Assembly: GCA_016177705.1 (NCBI GenBank)
Contig: JACOUT010000020.1
Location: forward strand, 62,001 to 126,000
Direction of reading: 5' to 3'
Source: Deltaproteobacteria bacterium
GTDB lineage: Bacteria > Myxococcota > UBA727 > VGSZ01
Length of the DNA: 64,000 nt
Within the stretch, counting starts at the first letter, position 1; the number at the start of each line of letters is the position of its first letter. Shown in pieces: positions 14,625 to 25,008 of the stretch. The notes beneath the pieces are model-generated. The model saw nothing but the letters and a program-made list of their open reading frames with translations, was not told the DNA's origin and searched no databases. The translations under genes were made by a program, and so were the position numbers.

Positions 14625-16544
14625 TTACTTTTTCGGACCGCCGAGCGGCACCACGCGCTTGCTTCCTTTGACGTTCGAGCGCGCGCCGCCCGTGCGCCTG
14701 CCGCCCGCGTTGTGCGCGCTCGCGTCGTGCGCTCCAGCGTCGTCTTCGGCCGAGTCGACCGCCTCCGACTCGTGGGTCACGACGTCGCGCGCAGACGGCT
14801 TCCGCGCCGGCAGCGGACGCAGTGGCTGCTTCTCGGCGTCGGTGCGCTCCGGTGGCAGCGTCGACGGATCGCCGTCGTCCTCGGGGAGCAAGAGCACCTG
14901 CTTGGTGCCCGGCCGGATGGGCGCGTGCCGCAAACCCGTGGCGACAGGCGGCGGGCTCGAGGTCGGCGGGCGTTGCGCCGACGTGCTCGGCTCGACGTTG
15001 CGGGGCTCGACGTTCGGCTGGCCTGGCGCACGTGGCGGCGGGCCACGCGGCCCTGGCTCGTGAGCCGACGGCCACGACGGCGCCGGCTTCGACCTGCTGC
15101 GGCGTTCCGGCGACTCGGGCTGCTCGGGCGGAAGCTGGGGCGGCGCACGGTGGTAGTTCGGCTCGGAGACCGGCTGCAGCGCGGGCCGCAGCTTCGGCGC
15201 CGACGTGCGAGTTGCCGGCGGCGGCTCCGGCTCGGGCTCGCGCACCGGCGGCGCCCGCGGCAAGGGCCGCGGCGGGTCCAGCGGCGTCTCGTGCTGCTCC
15301 TCGTAGTGCGGCGCGCGCGGCGGTGGGCGCGGCGCCTCGTAGAGAGGCGCGCGCGGCGGCGGGCGGGGCGCCTCGGGCGGCGGTGGCCGTGGCGCCTCAG
15401 GCAGCGGCGCGCGCGCGCGCGGCGCCTCTTGCGGCGGGGGGCGCGGCGACGGTGGCCGGTGCGGCTCGGGGAACGGCGTCCGCGGCGCAGGTTGGCGCTG
15501 CGGCTCGCTGCGCTGCACCACCTCGGGCGCGGCCTCGATGATCGAGGACAGGCGTTGCGGCGGCAGGAAGGTCCGCCGAGCCACCGGCTCCTCGGGCACC
15601 GGCGGGCCGGGCGCCGCGCCCTTGGTGTGCGTGTCGTCGTTGAACAGCGCCTTGAGCTCGTCGGCCACGTTGGCGCGCGTCGCCACCATGCGGTTCCTCG
15701 TCGCCACGCGCGTGAGATCGGCGAGGAAGACCGCGGCATTCTCGGGGCGATCCTCGCGGTTGCGCGCCAGCGCGCGACGGATCAGCGCGTCGAGGTCGTG
15801 CGGCACGCCGAGGCCGGGGTCGAGGCGGGGCACCTCGGCCTTGATCATCGCCTGCAAGAACATCGACGGCGTCTCGGCCATGAACAGCCGCTTGGCCGTG
15901 ATCATCTCGTAGAGCAGGATGCCGACGTTGTAGAGGTCGGAGCGGGGATCGAGCGGCTCGCCGGTGAGCTGCTCGGGTGACATGTAGCCGAACTTGCCCT
16001 TGGTGACGCCGACCTGCGTCAGCACCTGCGACTGCTTGACCTTGGCGACGCCGAAGTCGGTCAGCTTCACCTGCCCGTCGTTGCACAGGAAGATGTTGGG
16101 CGGCGAGATGTCGCGGTGGATGAGCACGAGCTGCTTGCCCTCGCGATCGACGGCCTGGGTGCTCGCGTACACCAGCGCTTGCAGCACCTCGCGCGCGATG
16201 TGGATCGCCATCCACATCGGCATCGACGCGTCGCGCTCCGCCGTCTCGCCGATGATGTCGGCGACGTCGTGCCCCTCGAGGAACTCCATGACGATGAAGT
16301 AGTCGCCGGTCTCCGAGCGCGCGAGGTCGTAGACGCGCACGATGTTCGGGTGCGTCAGCAGCGACGCGACGCGCGCCTCCTCGATGAACATCTCGAGCAG
16401 CGTCTCGTTCTGCGTGAACTCGGGCAGGATGCGCTTGACGGCGTAGAACCAGGTGCGGCCGTCTGCCCCCTTGCCGCGGGCGCGAAAGACCTCCGCCATG
16501 CCGCCCTGGGCGTGCAGGTTCAGGATCTCGAGGCCCGCGATCAT
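14625..16544 (-). CDS. Ser/Thr protein kinase with long Pro-rich C-terminal region
   Basis: A 639-residue Hanks-type kinase. The catalytic domain spans about 5-280: Lys37 in AVKRIL, catalytic loop HRDISPPN (143-150), DFG (163-165) and MSPE (188-191). The second half is a Pro/Arg-rich, low-complexity region (many PRPPPRAP-like units) with no clear transmembrane helix, so the protein is probably cytoplasmic and may recruit partners through the Pro-rich tail. The C-terminus is basic (ends in GGPKK). The ATG is preceded by TAGATT (16559-16554) and GAGGG, consistent with a short leader. Substrates are unknown. It is transcribed away from the lipoprotein gene at 16735. Confidence 0.92.
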   Translation of the reverse strand: MIAGLEILNLHAQGGMAEVFRARGKGADGRTWFYAVKRILPEFTQNETLLEMFIEEARVASLLTHPNIVRVYDLARSETGDYFIVMEFLEGHDVADIIGETAERDASMPMWMAIHIAREVLQALVYASTQAVDREGKQLVLIHRDISPPNIFLCNDGQVKLTDFGVAKVKQSQVLTQVGVTKGKFGYMSPEQLTGEPLDPRSDLYNVGILLYEMITAKRLFMAETPSMFLQAMIKAEVPRLDPGLGVPHDLDALIRRALARNREDRPENAAVFLADLTRVATRNRMVATRANVADELKALFNDDTHTKGAAPGPPVPEEPVARRTFLPPQRLSSIIEAAPEVVQRSEPQRQPAPRTPFPEPHRPPSPRPPPQEAPRARAPLPEAPRPPPPEAPRPPPRAPLYEAPRPPPRAPHYEEQHETPLDPPRPLPRAPPVREPEPEPPPATRTSAPKLRPALQPVSEPNYHRAPPQLPPEQPESPERRSRSKPAPSWPSAHEPGPRGPPPRAPGQPNVEPRNVEPSTSAQRPPTSSPPPVATGLRHAPIRPGTKQVLLLPEDDGDPSTLPPERTDAEKQPLRPLPARKPSARDVVTHESEAVDSAEDDAGAHDASAHNAGGRRTGGARSNVKGSKRVVPLGGPKK

Positions 16545-16597
16545 CCGCCCTCGAATCTACACGGATGGTCCGACCGGGTGTTCCTGGGGGGGAACGT

Positions 16598-16674
16598 CCT
16601 ACGTGCCAACTGGCTCGGCGCGACCTGGCTCCCTGTTGCGTGCCTGCTCGATGGCCCGCACCGCGTCGAAGCGG
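16598..16674 (-). repeat. 77-bp relic of the clpA 3' end
   Basis: This segment matches 17825-17901 at a constant offset of 1227 bp with 6 mismatches in 77. The mismatches cluster in 13 bp; the 31 bp before and 33 bp after are identical. Read on the minus strand it still encodes RFDAVRAIEQAR..GRAEPVGT and the stop, i.e. the last codons of ClpA. It forms a direct repeat with the true clpA end, bracketing the lipoprotein gene and the inverted-repeat element. It is not expected to be translated. Confidence 0.75.
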
Positions 16675-16734
16675 TCGTCTGCAGCAGCGTGGCCGTCCTA
16701 GGTGCGACCGCGTGGCGGGCGCTACAGTCGCCGC

Positions 16735-17544
16735 GTGCTTGGCCCTTCGAGACGCTCCTGCTCCCCCACGCGCCCGCTGCTGGCCGCACTTGCACTGCTC
16801 GCGTGCGCCTGCTGCGGCGTCGGTGGACCTGTCGGGTGCCCCATCGTCGCAGGCGAGGGGGAGGGGGAAGGGGAAGGTGAGGGAGAAAGCGAGGCGCGCC
16901 TCACGCTTTCGCCTACCTCGCTCGACTTCGGTTCGCCCTGCGCTGGCGGCGAAGGACCTTGCGGCGGCAGCGTCGCGCCCGACCTCGAAGCCACGGTGAG
17001 GAATGAAGGCACGGCACCGAGCACCAGCGTCGCTGTCGCAACCGACGCGGGCGAATTCGAGATCGTCGACACGACGTGCGATGTGCTCGCGCCAGCTGCA
17101 TTCTGCACGGTCACGGTGCGCTACTCCCCGATGAGCGGCGGTGTGCACAGTGCGGCACTTACCGCGAGCGCGGCGAGCGGCGGAGTCGCGACGACGTCGC
17201 TGTCCGGCACCGCGGCTCTCTGTGACAACGCCACCAGCATCACGCCGGGCGCGTTCACCTTCGACGACACCTTGGTCGGCGCGACCAGCGCTGCCGCGTC
17301 CTTCACCATCAGCAACTGGGGCCCCGTCAGCAACACGTGCACGACCACATTGGCTGGTTCGGATGCCGCGAGCTTCACTATCGCGAACGATGGCTGCGCC
17401 AACGGGCTAGCGGGAGGAGGCTACTGTGACGTCGAGGTGCAGTTCACACCGGCGTCCGTGGGCACCAAGAGCGCAGTCCTGCAGTCAGACTGCAGGCCAT
17501 GCGGCATCGTCAACGCGGCGGGCCTGAGCGGCACCGCGCTTTGA
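16735..17544 (+). CDS. Lipoprotein with Glu-Gly linker and ASH/choice-of-anchor-D-like domains
   Basis: A protein of about 269 residues with an N-terminal hydrophobic stretch (PLLAALALLACACC) containing lipidation-type Cys residues, a short Glu-Gly linker (about ten residues) and two immunoglobulin-like modules. Motifs such as LSPTSLDFG, FEIVDTTC, CTVTVRYSP and CDVEVQFTP are typical of ASPM-SPD2-hydin/choice-of-anchor-D beta domains. Surface display is inferred. GTG at 16735 is preferred over GTG at 16702 because TACAGT (16723-16728) lies 6 nt before it, as at several other genes here, and the shorter start gives a cleaner signal peptide. It lies between the clpA relic and the 161-bp element. 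Confidence 0.72.
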   Translation: MLGPSRRSCSPTRPLLAALALLACACCGVGGPVGCPIVAGEGEGEGEGEGESEARLTLSPTSLDFGSPCAGGEGPCGGSVAPDLEATVRNEGTAPSTSVAVATDAGEFEIVDTTCDVLAPAAFCTVTVRYSPMSGGVHSAALTASAASGGVATTSLSGTAALCDNATSITPGAFTFDDTLVGATSAAASFTISNWGPVSNTCTTTLAGSDAASFTIANDGCANGLAGGGYCDVEVQFTPASVGTKSAVLQSDCRPCGIVNAAGLSGTAL

Positions 17545-17615
17545 TCCGCGTGCCAGGACGTGCAGCAGCAATCGCTGTGGCCGCTGTCGGGCGCACGCCC
17601 GCAAGGCAGCACGAA

Positions 17616-17776
17616 GGGCCGGAGGCGAGCGTGGGTCCGTCGGAGCGCCCACCCGGGGAGGACACCCCAACACCTCAACCATCACCAACCCGCCGCTCGT
17701 GGCGGCGCGAATCGAAACCCCGACAAGGGTCCGAACCGGCAAGGCGCGCAGGCGGACCCACTCTCGCCTCCGGCCC
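17616..17776 (+). repeat. 161-bp inverted-repeat element, copy 1
   Basis: The 24-bp ends (17616-17639 and 17753-17776) are inverted repeats with one mismatch. A second copy of exactly the same length lies at 28057-28217 in opposite orientation; in the inner 113 bp the right 60 bp differ at only two positions. Between copies, columns 8, 9 and 10 of the terminal repeat changed in both arms so that pairing is kept. Weaker homology extends about 30 bp past the right end. There is no coding capacity. It lies between the convergent lipoprotein and clpA genes. Confidence 0.8.
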
Positions 17777-17825
17777 GTCTCCCGCGCTCAGCGGTGCACC
17801 CTCGACGCCCGGTCGGTACAACTAC

Positions 17826-20225
<2,400 letters not shown>

Positions 20226-20271
20226 GGCCCCATCCTACGATCCCCGGGGGTGCATGCACCTTTCCGGTGGC

Positions 20272-20622
20272 TCACTCCGGCTCGACCGTGATCATCAACG
20301 GGTGACCGTGCTCGCGCGCGTAGTCGGTCACCTGGTCGCGCTTGGTCTCGGCCACGTCCTTCGTGTACACGCCCACGATCGCCTTGCCGCTCAGGTGCAC
20401 CTTGAGCATCAGGTGGTTCGCTTCGGTGGCGTCCTTCCGGAAGAACTGGATGAGCACGTGGACGACGAACTCCTGCGTCGTGAAGTCGTCGTTGTGCATG
20501 ATGACGCGCCACAGGTGCGGCTTCTTGGTGATGGGCCGCTCGAGCGTCTCGGTGCCGGTGCCGCCGTCCTTGCCGGGCTTGCCCGGTTCCTTGGGACCGT
20601 TCGGCTGCTTGGGGTCGGCCAT
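20272..20622 (-). CDS. clpS: ClpS, N-degron adaptor for ClpAP
   Basis: A 116-residue adaptor that delivers proteins with destabilising N-terminal residues to ClpAP. The core (about 35-115) has the family signature MHNDDFTTQEFV and the substrate pocket region. The N-terminal extension (about 30 residues, rich in Lys, Gly and Pro) is the flexible part that engages ClpA. It sits between aat and clpA, which makes a compact N-degron operon. TAGAGT (20637-20632) lies 9 nt upstream of the ATG, overlapping the aat stop, so an internal promoter is possible. Confidence 0.96.
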   Translation of the reverse strand: MADPKQPNGPKEPGKPGKDGGTGTETLERPITKKPHLWRVIMHNDDFTTQEFVVHVLIQFFRKDATEANHLMLKVHLSGKAIVGVYTKDVAETKRDQVTDYAREHGHPLMITVEPE

Positions 20623-20634
20623 CGGTGCTCGACT

Positions 20635-21375
20635 CTACTTTCGGCGCGGCGTCAGGTCGACCTGCCCGCCAGCCTCGAGCCGCGCCGCCGCCTCCTTGGG
20701 CCCCAGCTCGAGCAGCCACCGCCCCTCGCGCGTCGGCGCCCGCACCTCCTTTGCCAACAGCTCGAGGAAGCGCTCCCGCGGCCAATGCACCGCGCCGAAG
20801 CGCTCGAGGTGCTCGGTGTGGCTCTGGCAGTCGACCAACGAGAAGCCCCACGCGACCAGGTTGGCGAGCAAGGTGGCGAACGCGATCTTGGAGGCGTCGG
20901 GCTCGAGCTGGAACATGCTCTCGCCGAAGAAGACCGTGCCGAACGAGACGCCGTAGAGCCCGCCCACGAGCTTGTCACCGCGCCACGCCTCGATGGAGTG
21001 GGCGAGCCCCTCGTCGTGGAGCGCGCAGTAGCCCTCGATCATGTCCTCCGTGATCCAGGTGCCGCGCTGGCCTTTGCGACGCCGCTCGGCGCAGCCCTCG
21101 ATGACGGCGCGAAAGGCGGTGTCGGCGCGCACCTCGAGCGTGGTGCGCTTGAGCTCCTTCTTGAGCGAGCGGTGCAGGTGCGCTTCGGTCGGCACCACGA
21201 CGAAGCGCGGGTCGGGCGAGAACCACAACAGCGGCATGCCCTGGTGCGGCCACGGGAAGATGCCCTGGCGATACGCGTCTTTCAGCACCGCGGGGTGGGG
21301 TGCGGCGCCGACGGCGACGATGCCCTCGGGGCTGGCCGTGCTCGGATGGGGGAAGACCACGCGACGCGCGCCCAC
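20635..21375 (-). CDS. aat: Leucyl/phenylalanyl-tRNA--protein transferase
   Basis: A 246-residue transferase that adds Leu or Phe from aminoacyl-tRNA to proteins starting with Arg or Lys, creating N-degrons for ClpS/ClpAP. Family signatures are clear: YRQGIFPW near 37, WFSPDPR near 51, the HLHRSL region, and LVDCQSHTEHL near 195. Length is typical. It is 12 bp upstream of clpS and 3 bp downstream of manA, so modification, recognition and degradation are encoded together. Confidence 0.97.
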   Translation of the reverse strand: MGARRVVFPHPSTASPEGIVAVGAAPHPAVLKDAYRQGIFPWPHQGMPLLWFSPDPRFVVVPTEAHLHRSLKKELKRTTLEVRADTAFRAVIEGCAERRRKGQRGTWITEDMIEGYCALHDEGLAHSIEAWRGDKLVGGLYGVSFGTVFFGESMFQLEPDASKIAFATLLANLVAWGFSLVDCQSHTEHLERFGAVHWPRERFLELLAKEVRAPTREGRWLLELGPKEAAARLEAGGQVDLTPRRK

Positions 21376-21378
21376 GCC

Positions 21379-22368
21379 TCACCCCGCCATGACGACGACG
21401 GTGGCGCCGGCCGCGGCCTGCACCGTCACGCCCCGCGCGCGCGCACACACCACCGCCGCCGCGCCCGCCGGTAGCTCGGCCATGCTGTCGTCGTCTCCGG
21501 CGACCACTGCGGTGCCAGCGAGCACGTAGACCGCGCCCACGCGCCCTTCGGGCAAGAGCAGCGAGCGTCGCGCGCCGGCCGGCACTCGCTGCACTGTCAT
21601 CGAGTAGTTGGGTGCTTGCACCACCGGCTCGCCCGGCGCCGCTGCCGGCAGCACCGCCGGGCCGTGCGCGCCGAAGCGCGCCACCGCGAACGCCTGCTCG
21701 ACGTGCAGCGCGCGCGGCCGGCCGTCCTTGTCGACGCGCCCCCAGTCCCACATGCGGAAGGTGGTGTCGCTCGGCTCCTGCACCTCGAGCAGCAGGCAGC
21801 CCTTGCCGACGGCGTGCAACGTGCCGGGCTCGATTCGCAGCACGTCGCCGACGGCGACCGCCACCTCGCGCAACGCGCGATCGGCCGAACCGGCCTCGAG
21901 CGCGGCACGGAAGCCGGCAGCGTCGACGTCCGGCCTGGTGCCGTGCAGCACGCGCGCGCCCGCCGCGGCGTCGACGACCAGCCACGCCTCGTCCTTGGAG
22001 AAGGTGCCGGCGTGCGCGCGCGCATAATCGGCGCCGGGGTGGACCTGCACGCTCAGGTCGTCGGTGGCGTCGATCAGCTTGACGAGCAGCGGGAAGCGCA
22101 GCGTGCCGTCGAGCGCAGGCGGCACGTCGCCGACCACCTCGCGGCCGAAGCGCGCCACCACCTCGGTGAGCGTGCTGCCGTGCAGCGGCCCGCCGTCGAC
22201 CATGGAGCTGCCTTCGGGCAGGTCGGCCACCTCCCACGCCTCGCCCACCGGCACGCCGGGCGGCGGCGCGTGCCCGGCCCGAGCCTTGGCAGGCAGGCGC
22301 GCGATGCGCGTGCCGCCCCACAGCTTCTCGACGAAGTGGGGGCGCATGGCGAGCAGTGCCGGGACCAT
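21379..22368 (-). CDS. manA: Mannose-6-phosphate isomerase, class I
   Basis: A 329-residue zinc enzyme interconverting fructose-6-P and mannose-6-P. Visible motifs are EKLWGGTRI (N-terminus), LLVKLIDATDDLSVQVHP (about 102-119, metal-binding Gln/His) and EPGTLHAVGKG (about 185-195). The frame stays open for 92 codons further upstream, but that part is antisense to the divergent gene at 22499. The ATG at 22368 begins exactly where homologs start and has TACAAA (22379-22374) 5 nt before it. It heads the manA-aat-clpS-clpA unit; a functional link between sugar-phosphate supply and protein turnover is not obvious. Confidence 0.9.
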   Translation of the reverse strand: MVPALLAMRPHFVEKLWGGTRIARLPAKARAGHAPPPGVPVGEAWEVADLPEGSSMVDGGPLHGSTLTEVVARFGREVVGDVPPALDGTLRFPLLVKLIDATDDLSVQVHPGADYARAHAGTFSKDEAWLVVDAAAGARVLHGTRPDVDAAGFRAALEAGSADRALREVAVAVGDVLRIEPGTLHAVGKGCLLLEVQEPSDTTFRMWDWGRVDKDGRPRALHVEQAFAVARFGAHGPAVLPAAAPGEPVVQAPNYSMTVQRVPAGARRSLLLPEGRVGAVYVLAGTAVVAGDDDSMAELPAGAAAVVCARARGVTVQAAAGATVVVMAG

Positions 22369-22498
22369 GGGGGTTTGTACCAACGCCGCCGCCCCTTGAG
22401 TATGCGCGCTGAGTACGTCCGCGATGGTCGTGTGGCGGCGCGGTCGCACACGCGCGACCCGTGCTATCACCCCTGCCGTCGTCGCCGCGGAGGTCCAC

Positions 22499-23245
22499 GT
22501 GCTCGCCCTCGCCCTCGCCCTCTCGCTCGTCGCTCCGGCCGGTTCCGCGGAGGCGCCCGGCGGCGAGCTGCGCGCGGCGCTATGCGAGCTCGACGGCGAC
22601 GCCACGCCCGAGGACCGCGAGGCGGCGAGCTCGCTCTTGACCAACGCGCTCGCGCGCAGCGGCCTCGCCGTGGCACGCGTGGGCCGCCCGCCCGCCGACT
22701 GCGGCGCCCCTTGTCTCGATCATCTCGCCACCAAGCTCGGCGCCGAGCTGCTTCTGACCGGCACGCTGTCGTCGTCGAGCGGCGGCTTCTCGCTCTCGCT
22801 GACCCTCTTCGATCGCCGCCGCGCCGACGCCCCCACCACCAAGAGCGTCGCGCGCGGCGCCGACCTGAACGCGCTCGACGCCGCTCTCGCCGAGGCGCTC
22901 GTCGCGCTGATCCGCCCTGCCCTGGCGCTGCGCGGCATCGGCCCCGACGCCATCACGCAGGGCCTCGGCTGGGGCACGCCCGGGCTCATCCTCGGCGGCG
23001 GGCTCCTGGCCGCCGGCAGCATGGCGTTTCTCGGCGGCCTGTGGCCGGTCGTCGATCGAGCGCTGGCCGCGAGCGAGCTTGCCCGTCTGCAGGAGACGGG
23101 AGGCACCGAGGGCGCCGTCGACGACGCCAAGCGCCGCGTCTCGGCGGCGCACGCGGCGCTGTCCGACTGGGGCATGTCGGCCGTCGCGCTGGGCGCAGGT
23201 GCCACGCTGGTCGGCGCCGCCATGATGAGCGCGGCGGCGGAGTGA
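22499..23245 (+). CDS. Exported protein with C-terminal membrane hairpin, TolB-N/FlgO-like
   Basis: A 248-residue protein beginning with a signal peptide (VLALALALSLVAPAGSAEA). The central part, with LLTNALARSGLAV, LGAELLLTGTLSSS and LTLFDRR, resembles the alpha-beta domain of FlgO/TolB-N-like proteins that build a regulator-like fold in the periplasm. The C-terminal third contains two hydrophobic segments (about 178-200 and 226-245) separated by a charged helix. GTG at 22499 is chosen because GGAGG lies just upstream and the signal peptide starts there. The next genes (ABC transporter) follow on the same strand after about 100 bp. The assignment is weak. Confidence 0.55.
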   Translation: MLALALALSLVAPAGSAEAPGGELRAALCELDGDATPEDREAASSLLTNALARSGLAVARVGRPPADCGAPCLDHLATKLGAELLLTGTLSSSSGGFSLSLTLFDRRRADAPTTKSVARGADLNALDAALAEALVALIRPALALRGIGPDAITQGLGWGTPGLILGGGLLAAGSMAFLGGLWPVVDRALAASELARLQETGGTEGAVDDAKRRVSAAHAALSDWGMSAVALGAGATLVGAAMMSAAAE

Positions 23246-23348
23246 CTACCGGCGCAACGCGCGACCAGCTCGCACCCACGGCCAGCCATCGACGAGGGCC
23301 TTGCGCGCCACGCCAAAGGGTGTTGAATCCGGCCCGGTGGAGGACCTC

Positions 23349-24281
23349 GTGATCGAAGCGACCGGCGTCTCCAAGTTCTACGGCGCGCGCCGCGCCCTGT
23401 CCGACGTGTCGTTCTCCATCGCCGCCGGCGAGGTGGTCGGCTTCCTCGGCTTGAACGGCGCCGGCAAGACCACGGTGCTCAAAGTGCTGTGCGGCCTGTT
23501 GGTGCCGTCGTCGGGCAAGGTGACGGTCGACGGCGTCGACGGCATCGAGGCGCCGCGCGAGCTGCGCAAGCGCATCGGCTTCCTGCCCGATCGCCCGCCG
23601 CTCTTCCCCGAGATGACGGTGCGCCAGATGGTCGCCTACGCCGCGCGGCTGTGCGGCCTGCCGGCCGAGCGCGTCGACCGCCGCGTCGCCGAGGTGCTCG
23701 AGCTGTGCGGTATTGCCGAGGTGGCCGACGACCTGATCGAGTGGCTGTCGCACGGCTACCGGCAGCGCGTCGGCATCGCCATCGCGGTGGCCCACGAGCC
23801 GAAGCTGGTGGTGCTCGACGAGCCCATCTCCGGGCTCGACCCGGCGCAGATCGTCGCCATGCGTGGCCTGATCCGCGGACTCAAGGAGAAGCACACCGTC
23901 TTGATCTCGAGTCACATCCTCTCCGAGATCTCGCACACCTGCGATCGCATCCTGGTCTTGCACCAGGGGCGCATGGTGGCGCAGGGCACGGAGGCGACGC
24001 TCGCCTCCGGCGTCAGCCCACTCGTCGAGATCGTGGCGCGCGGCCAGCTCGCCGACGTCGCCAAGGCCGAGCTCGCGCACCTCGAGGGCGTGGCCGAGCT
24101 CGAGGCCGCCGACGCCGGCGACGGCCTGGTGCGCCTGCGCGCGCGCCTGGCCTCCGACGCCGCGCGCGAGCTGTTCGTCGCCACGCTGGTGCAACGCGGC
24201 TTCGGCGTCCGCACCGTCGGCGACGTCGAGGCCGGGCTCGAGAGCGTGTTCCTCAAGCTGACCAAGGGAGCGGAAGCGTGA
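23349..24281 (+). CDS. ABC transporter ATP-binding protein, GldA-like
   Basis: An ATPase subunit of about 310 residues: Walker A GLNGAGKTT, signature LSHGYRQRV, Walker B LVVLDEPISGLDP and a C-terminal extension of about 90 residues. It energises the exporter encoded by the next genes. Similarity of the whole gene set to the GldA-GldF-GldG type (gliding motility-associated or multicopy-enzyme-type ABC-2 exporters) is clear in order and domain content. The GTG at 23349 is supported by GGTGGAGG at 23337-23343. Its stop overlaps the permease GTG start. The substrate is unknown; a motility role is only suggested by the family name. Confidence 0.93.
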   Translation: MIEATGVSKFYGARRALSDVSFSIAAGEVVGFLGLNGAGKTTVLKVLCGLLVPSSGKVTVDGVDGIEAPRELRKRIGFLPDRPPLFPEMTVRQMVAYAARLCGLPAERVDRRVAEVLELCGIAEVADDLIEWLSHGYRQRVGIAIAVAHEPKLVVLDEPISGLDPAQIVAMRGLIRGLKEKHTVLISSHILSEISHTCDRILVLHQGRMVAQGTEATLASGVSPLVEIVARGQLADVAKAELAHLEGVAELEAADAGDGLVRLRARLASDAARELFVATLVQRGFGVRTVGDVEAGLESVFLKLTKGAEA

Positions 24282-25003
24282 CCACGGCGCTCTTGATCGC
24301 GCGGCGCGAGCTGCGCGGGTACTTTTCGTCGTCGTCGGGGTGGATCATCCTGGCGGTCTTGCTGCTGCTCGACGGGCTCGCCTTCAACGCCTTCGCCATG
24401 GCGGGCGAGAAGAAGTCGTTCGACGTCTTGCAGAACTTCTTCTACTGGCACTCGGGCGCCACCATGGTGGCCTCGGTGTTCATCGCCATGCGCTTGTTCG
24501 CCGAGGAGAAGCAGCTCGGCACCTTGGTGCTACTCGAGGCCTCGCCGGCGCGCGAGGCCGAGGTGGTGCTCGGCAAGTTCCTCGGCGCCTGGGCGTTCCT
24601 GCTGTTGTTCCTGGTGGCGTCGCTCTACCTGCCGATCCTGGTGATGGTGAACGGCAAGGTCACCGTCGGTCACCTGTTCGCGGGCTACCTCGGCCTGGCC
24701 ATGCTCGGCGCCGCCTGCATCGCCATCGGCGCCTTCATGTCGAGCCTGGCGCCAAACCAGGTGGCGGCCGCGGTGCTGGCCGGCGCCGTGGTGGTGGCGT
24801 TGGTGCTGGCCTGGTTGGTGGCGCGCAACATCGACGGCGTGCTCGGCGACGTGGTCGGCTGGCTCGACCTGTTCGACAAGCACTACCGCACCTTCTCGCG
24901 CGGCACGGTCAAGCTCTCGAGCGTCGTCTACTACGGCGCGCTCACCTACGGCTTCTTGCTCGCCACCGTCGCCGTGCTCGGCGCGCGCCGCTGGAGGGGC
25001 TAA
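24278..25003 (+). CDS. ABC-2 type permease, GldF-like
   Basis: A 241-residue integral membrane protein with about six transmembrane helices (for example SSGWIILAVLLLLDGLAF, AWAFLLLFLVASLYLPILVM, VAAAVLAGAVVVALVLAW). The motif RLFAEEKQLGTLVLLEASPA is typical of ABC-2/GldF permeases. The GTG start sits inside the stop region of the ATPase gene (GTGA), so translation is coupled. It would form the membrane channel of the GldA-like transporter. Confidence 0.9.
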   Translation: MTTALLIARRELRGYFSSSSGWIILAVLLLLDGLAFNAFAMAGEKKSFDVLQNFFYWHSGATMVASVFIAMRLFAEEKQLGTLVLLEASPAREAEVVLGKFLGAWAFLLLFLVASLYLPILVMVNGKVTVGHLFAGYLGLAMLGAACIAIGAFMSSLAPNQVAAAVLAGAVVVALVLAWLVARNIDGVLGDVVGWLDLFDKHYRTFSRGTVKLSSVVYYGALTYGFLLATVAVLGARRWRG

Positions 25004-25008
25004 CCGCC

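Noticed and set aside
17616..17776. Full insertion sequence at the 161-bp element
   Set aside because: Inverted ends are present, but there is no transposase frame and no clear short target duplication; only a non-autonomous element or structured RNA remains possible.
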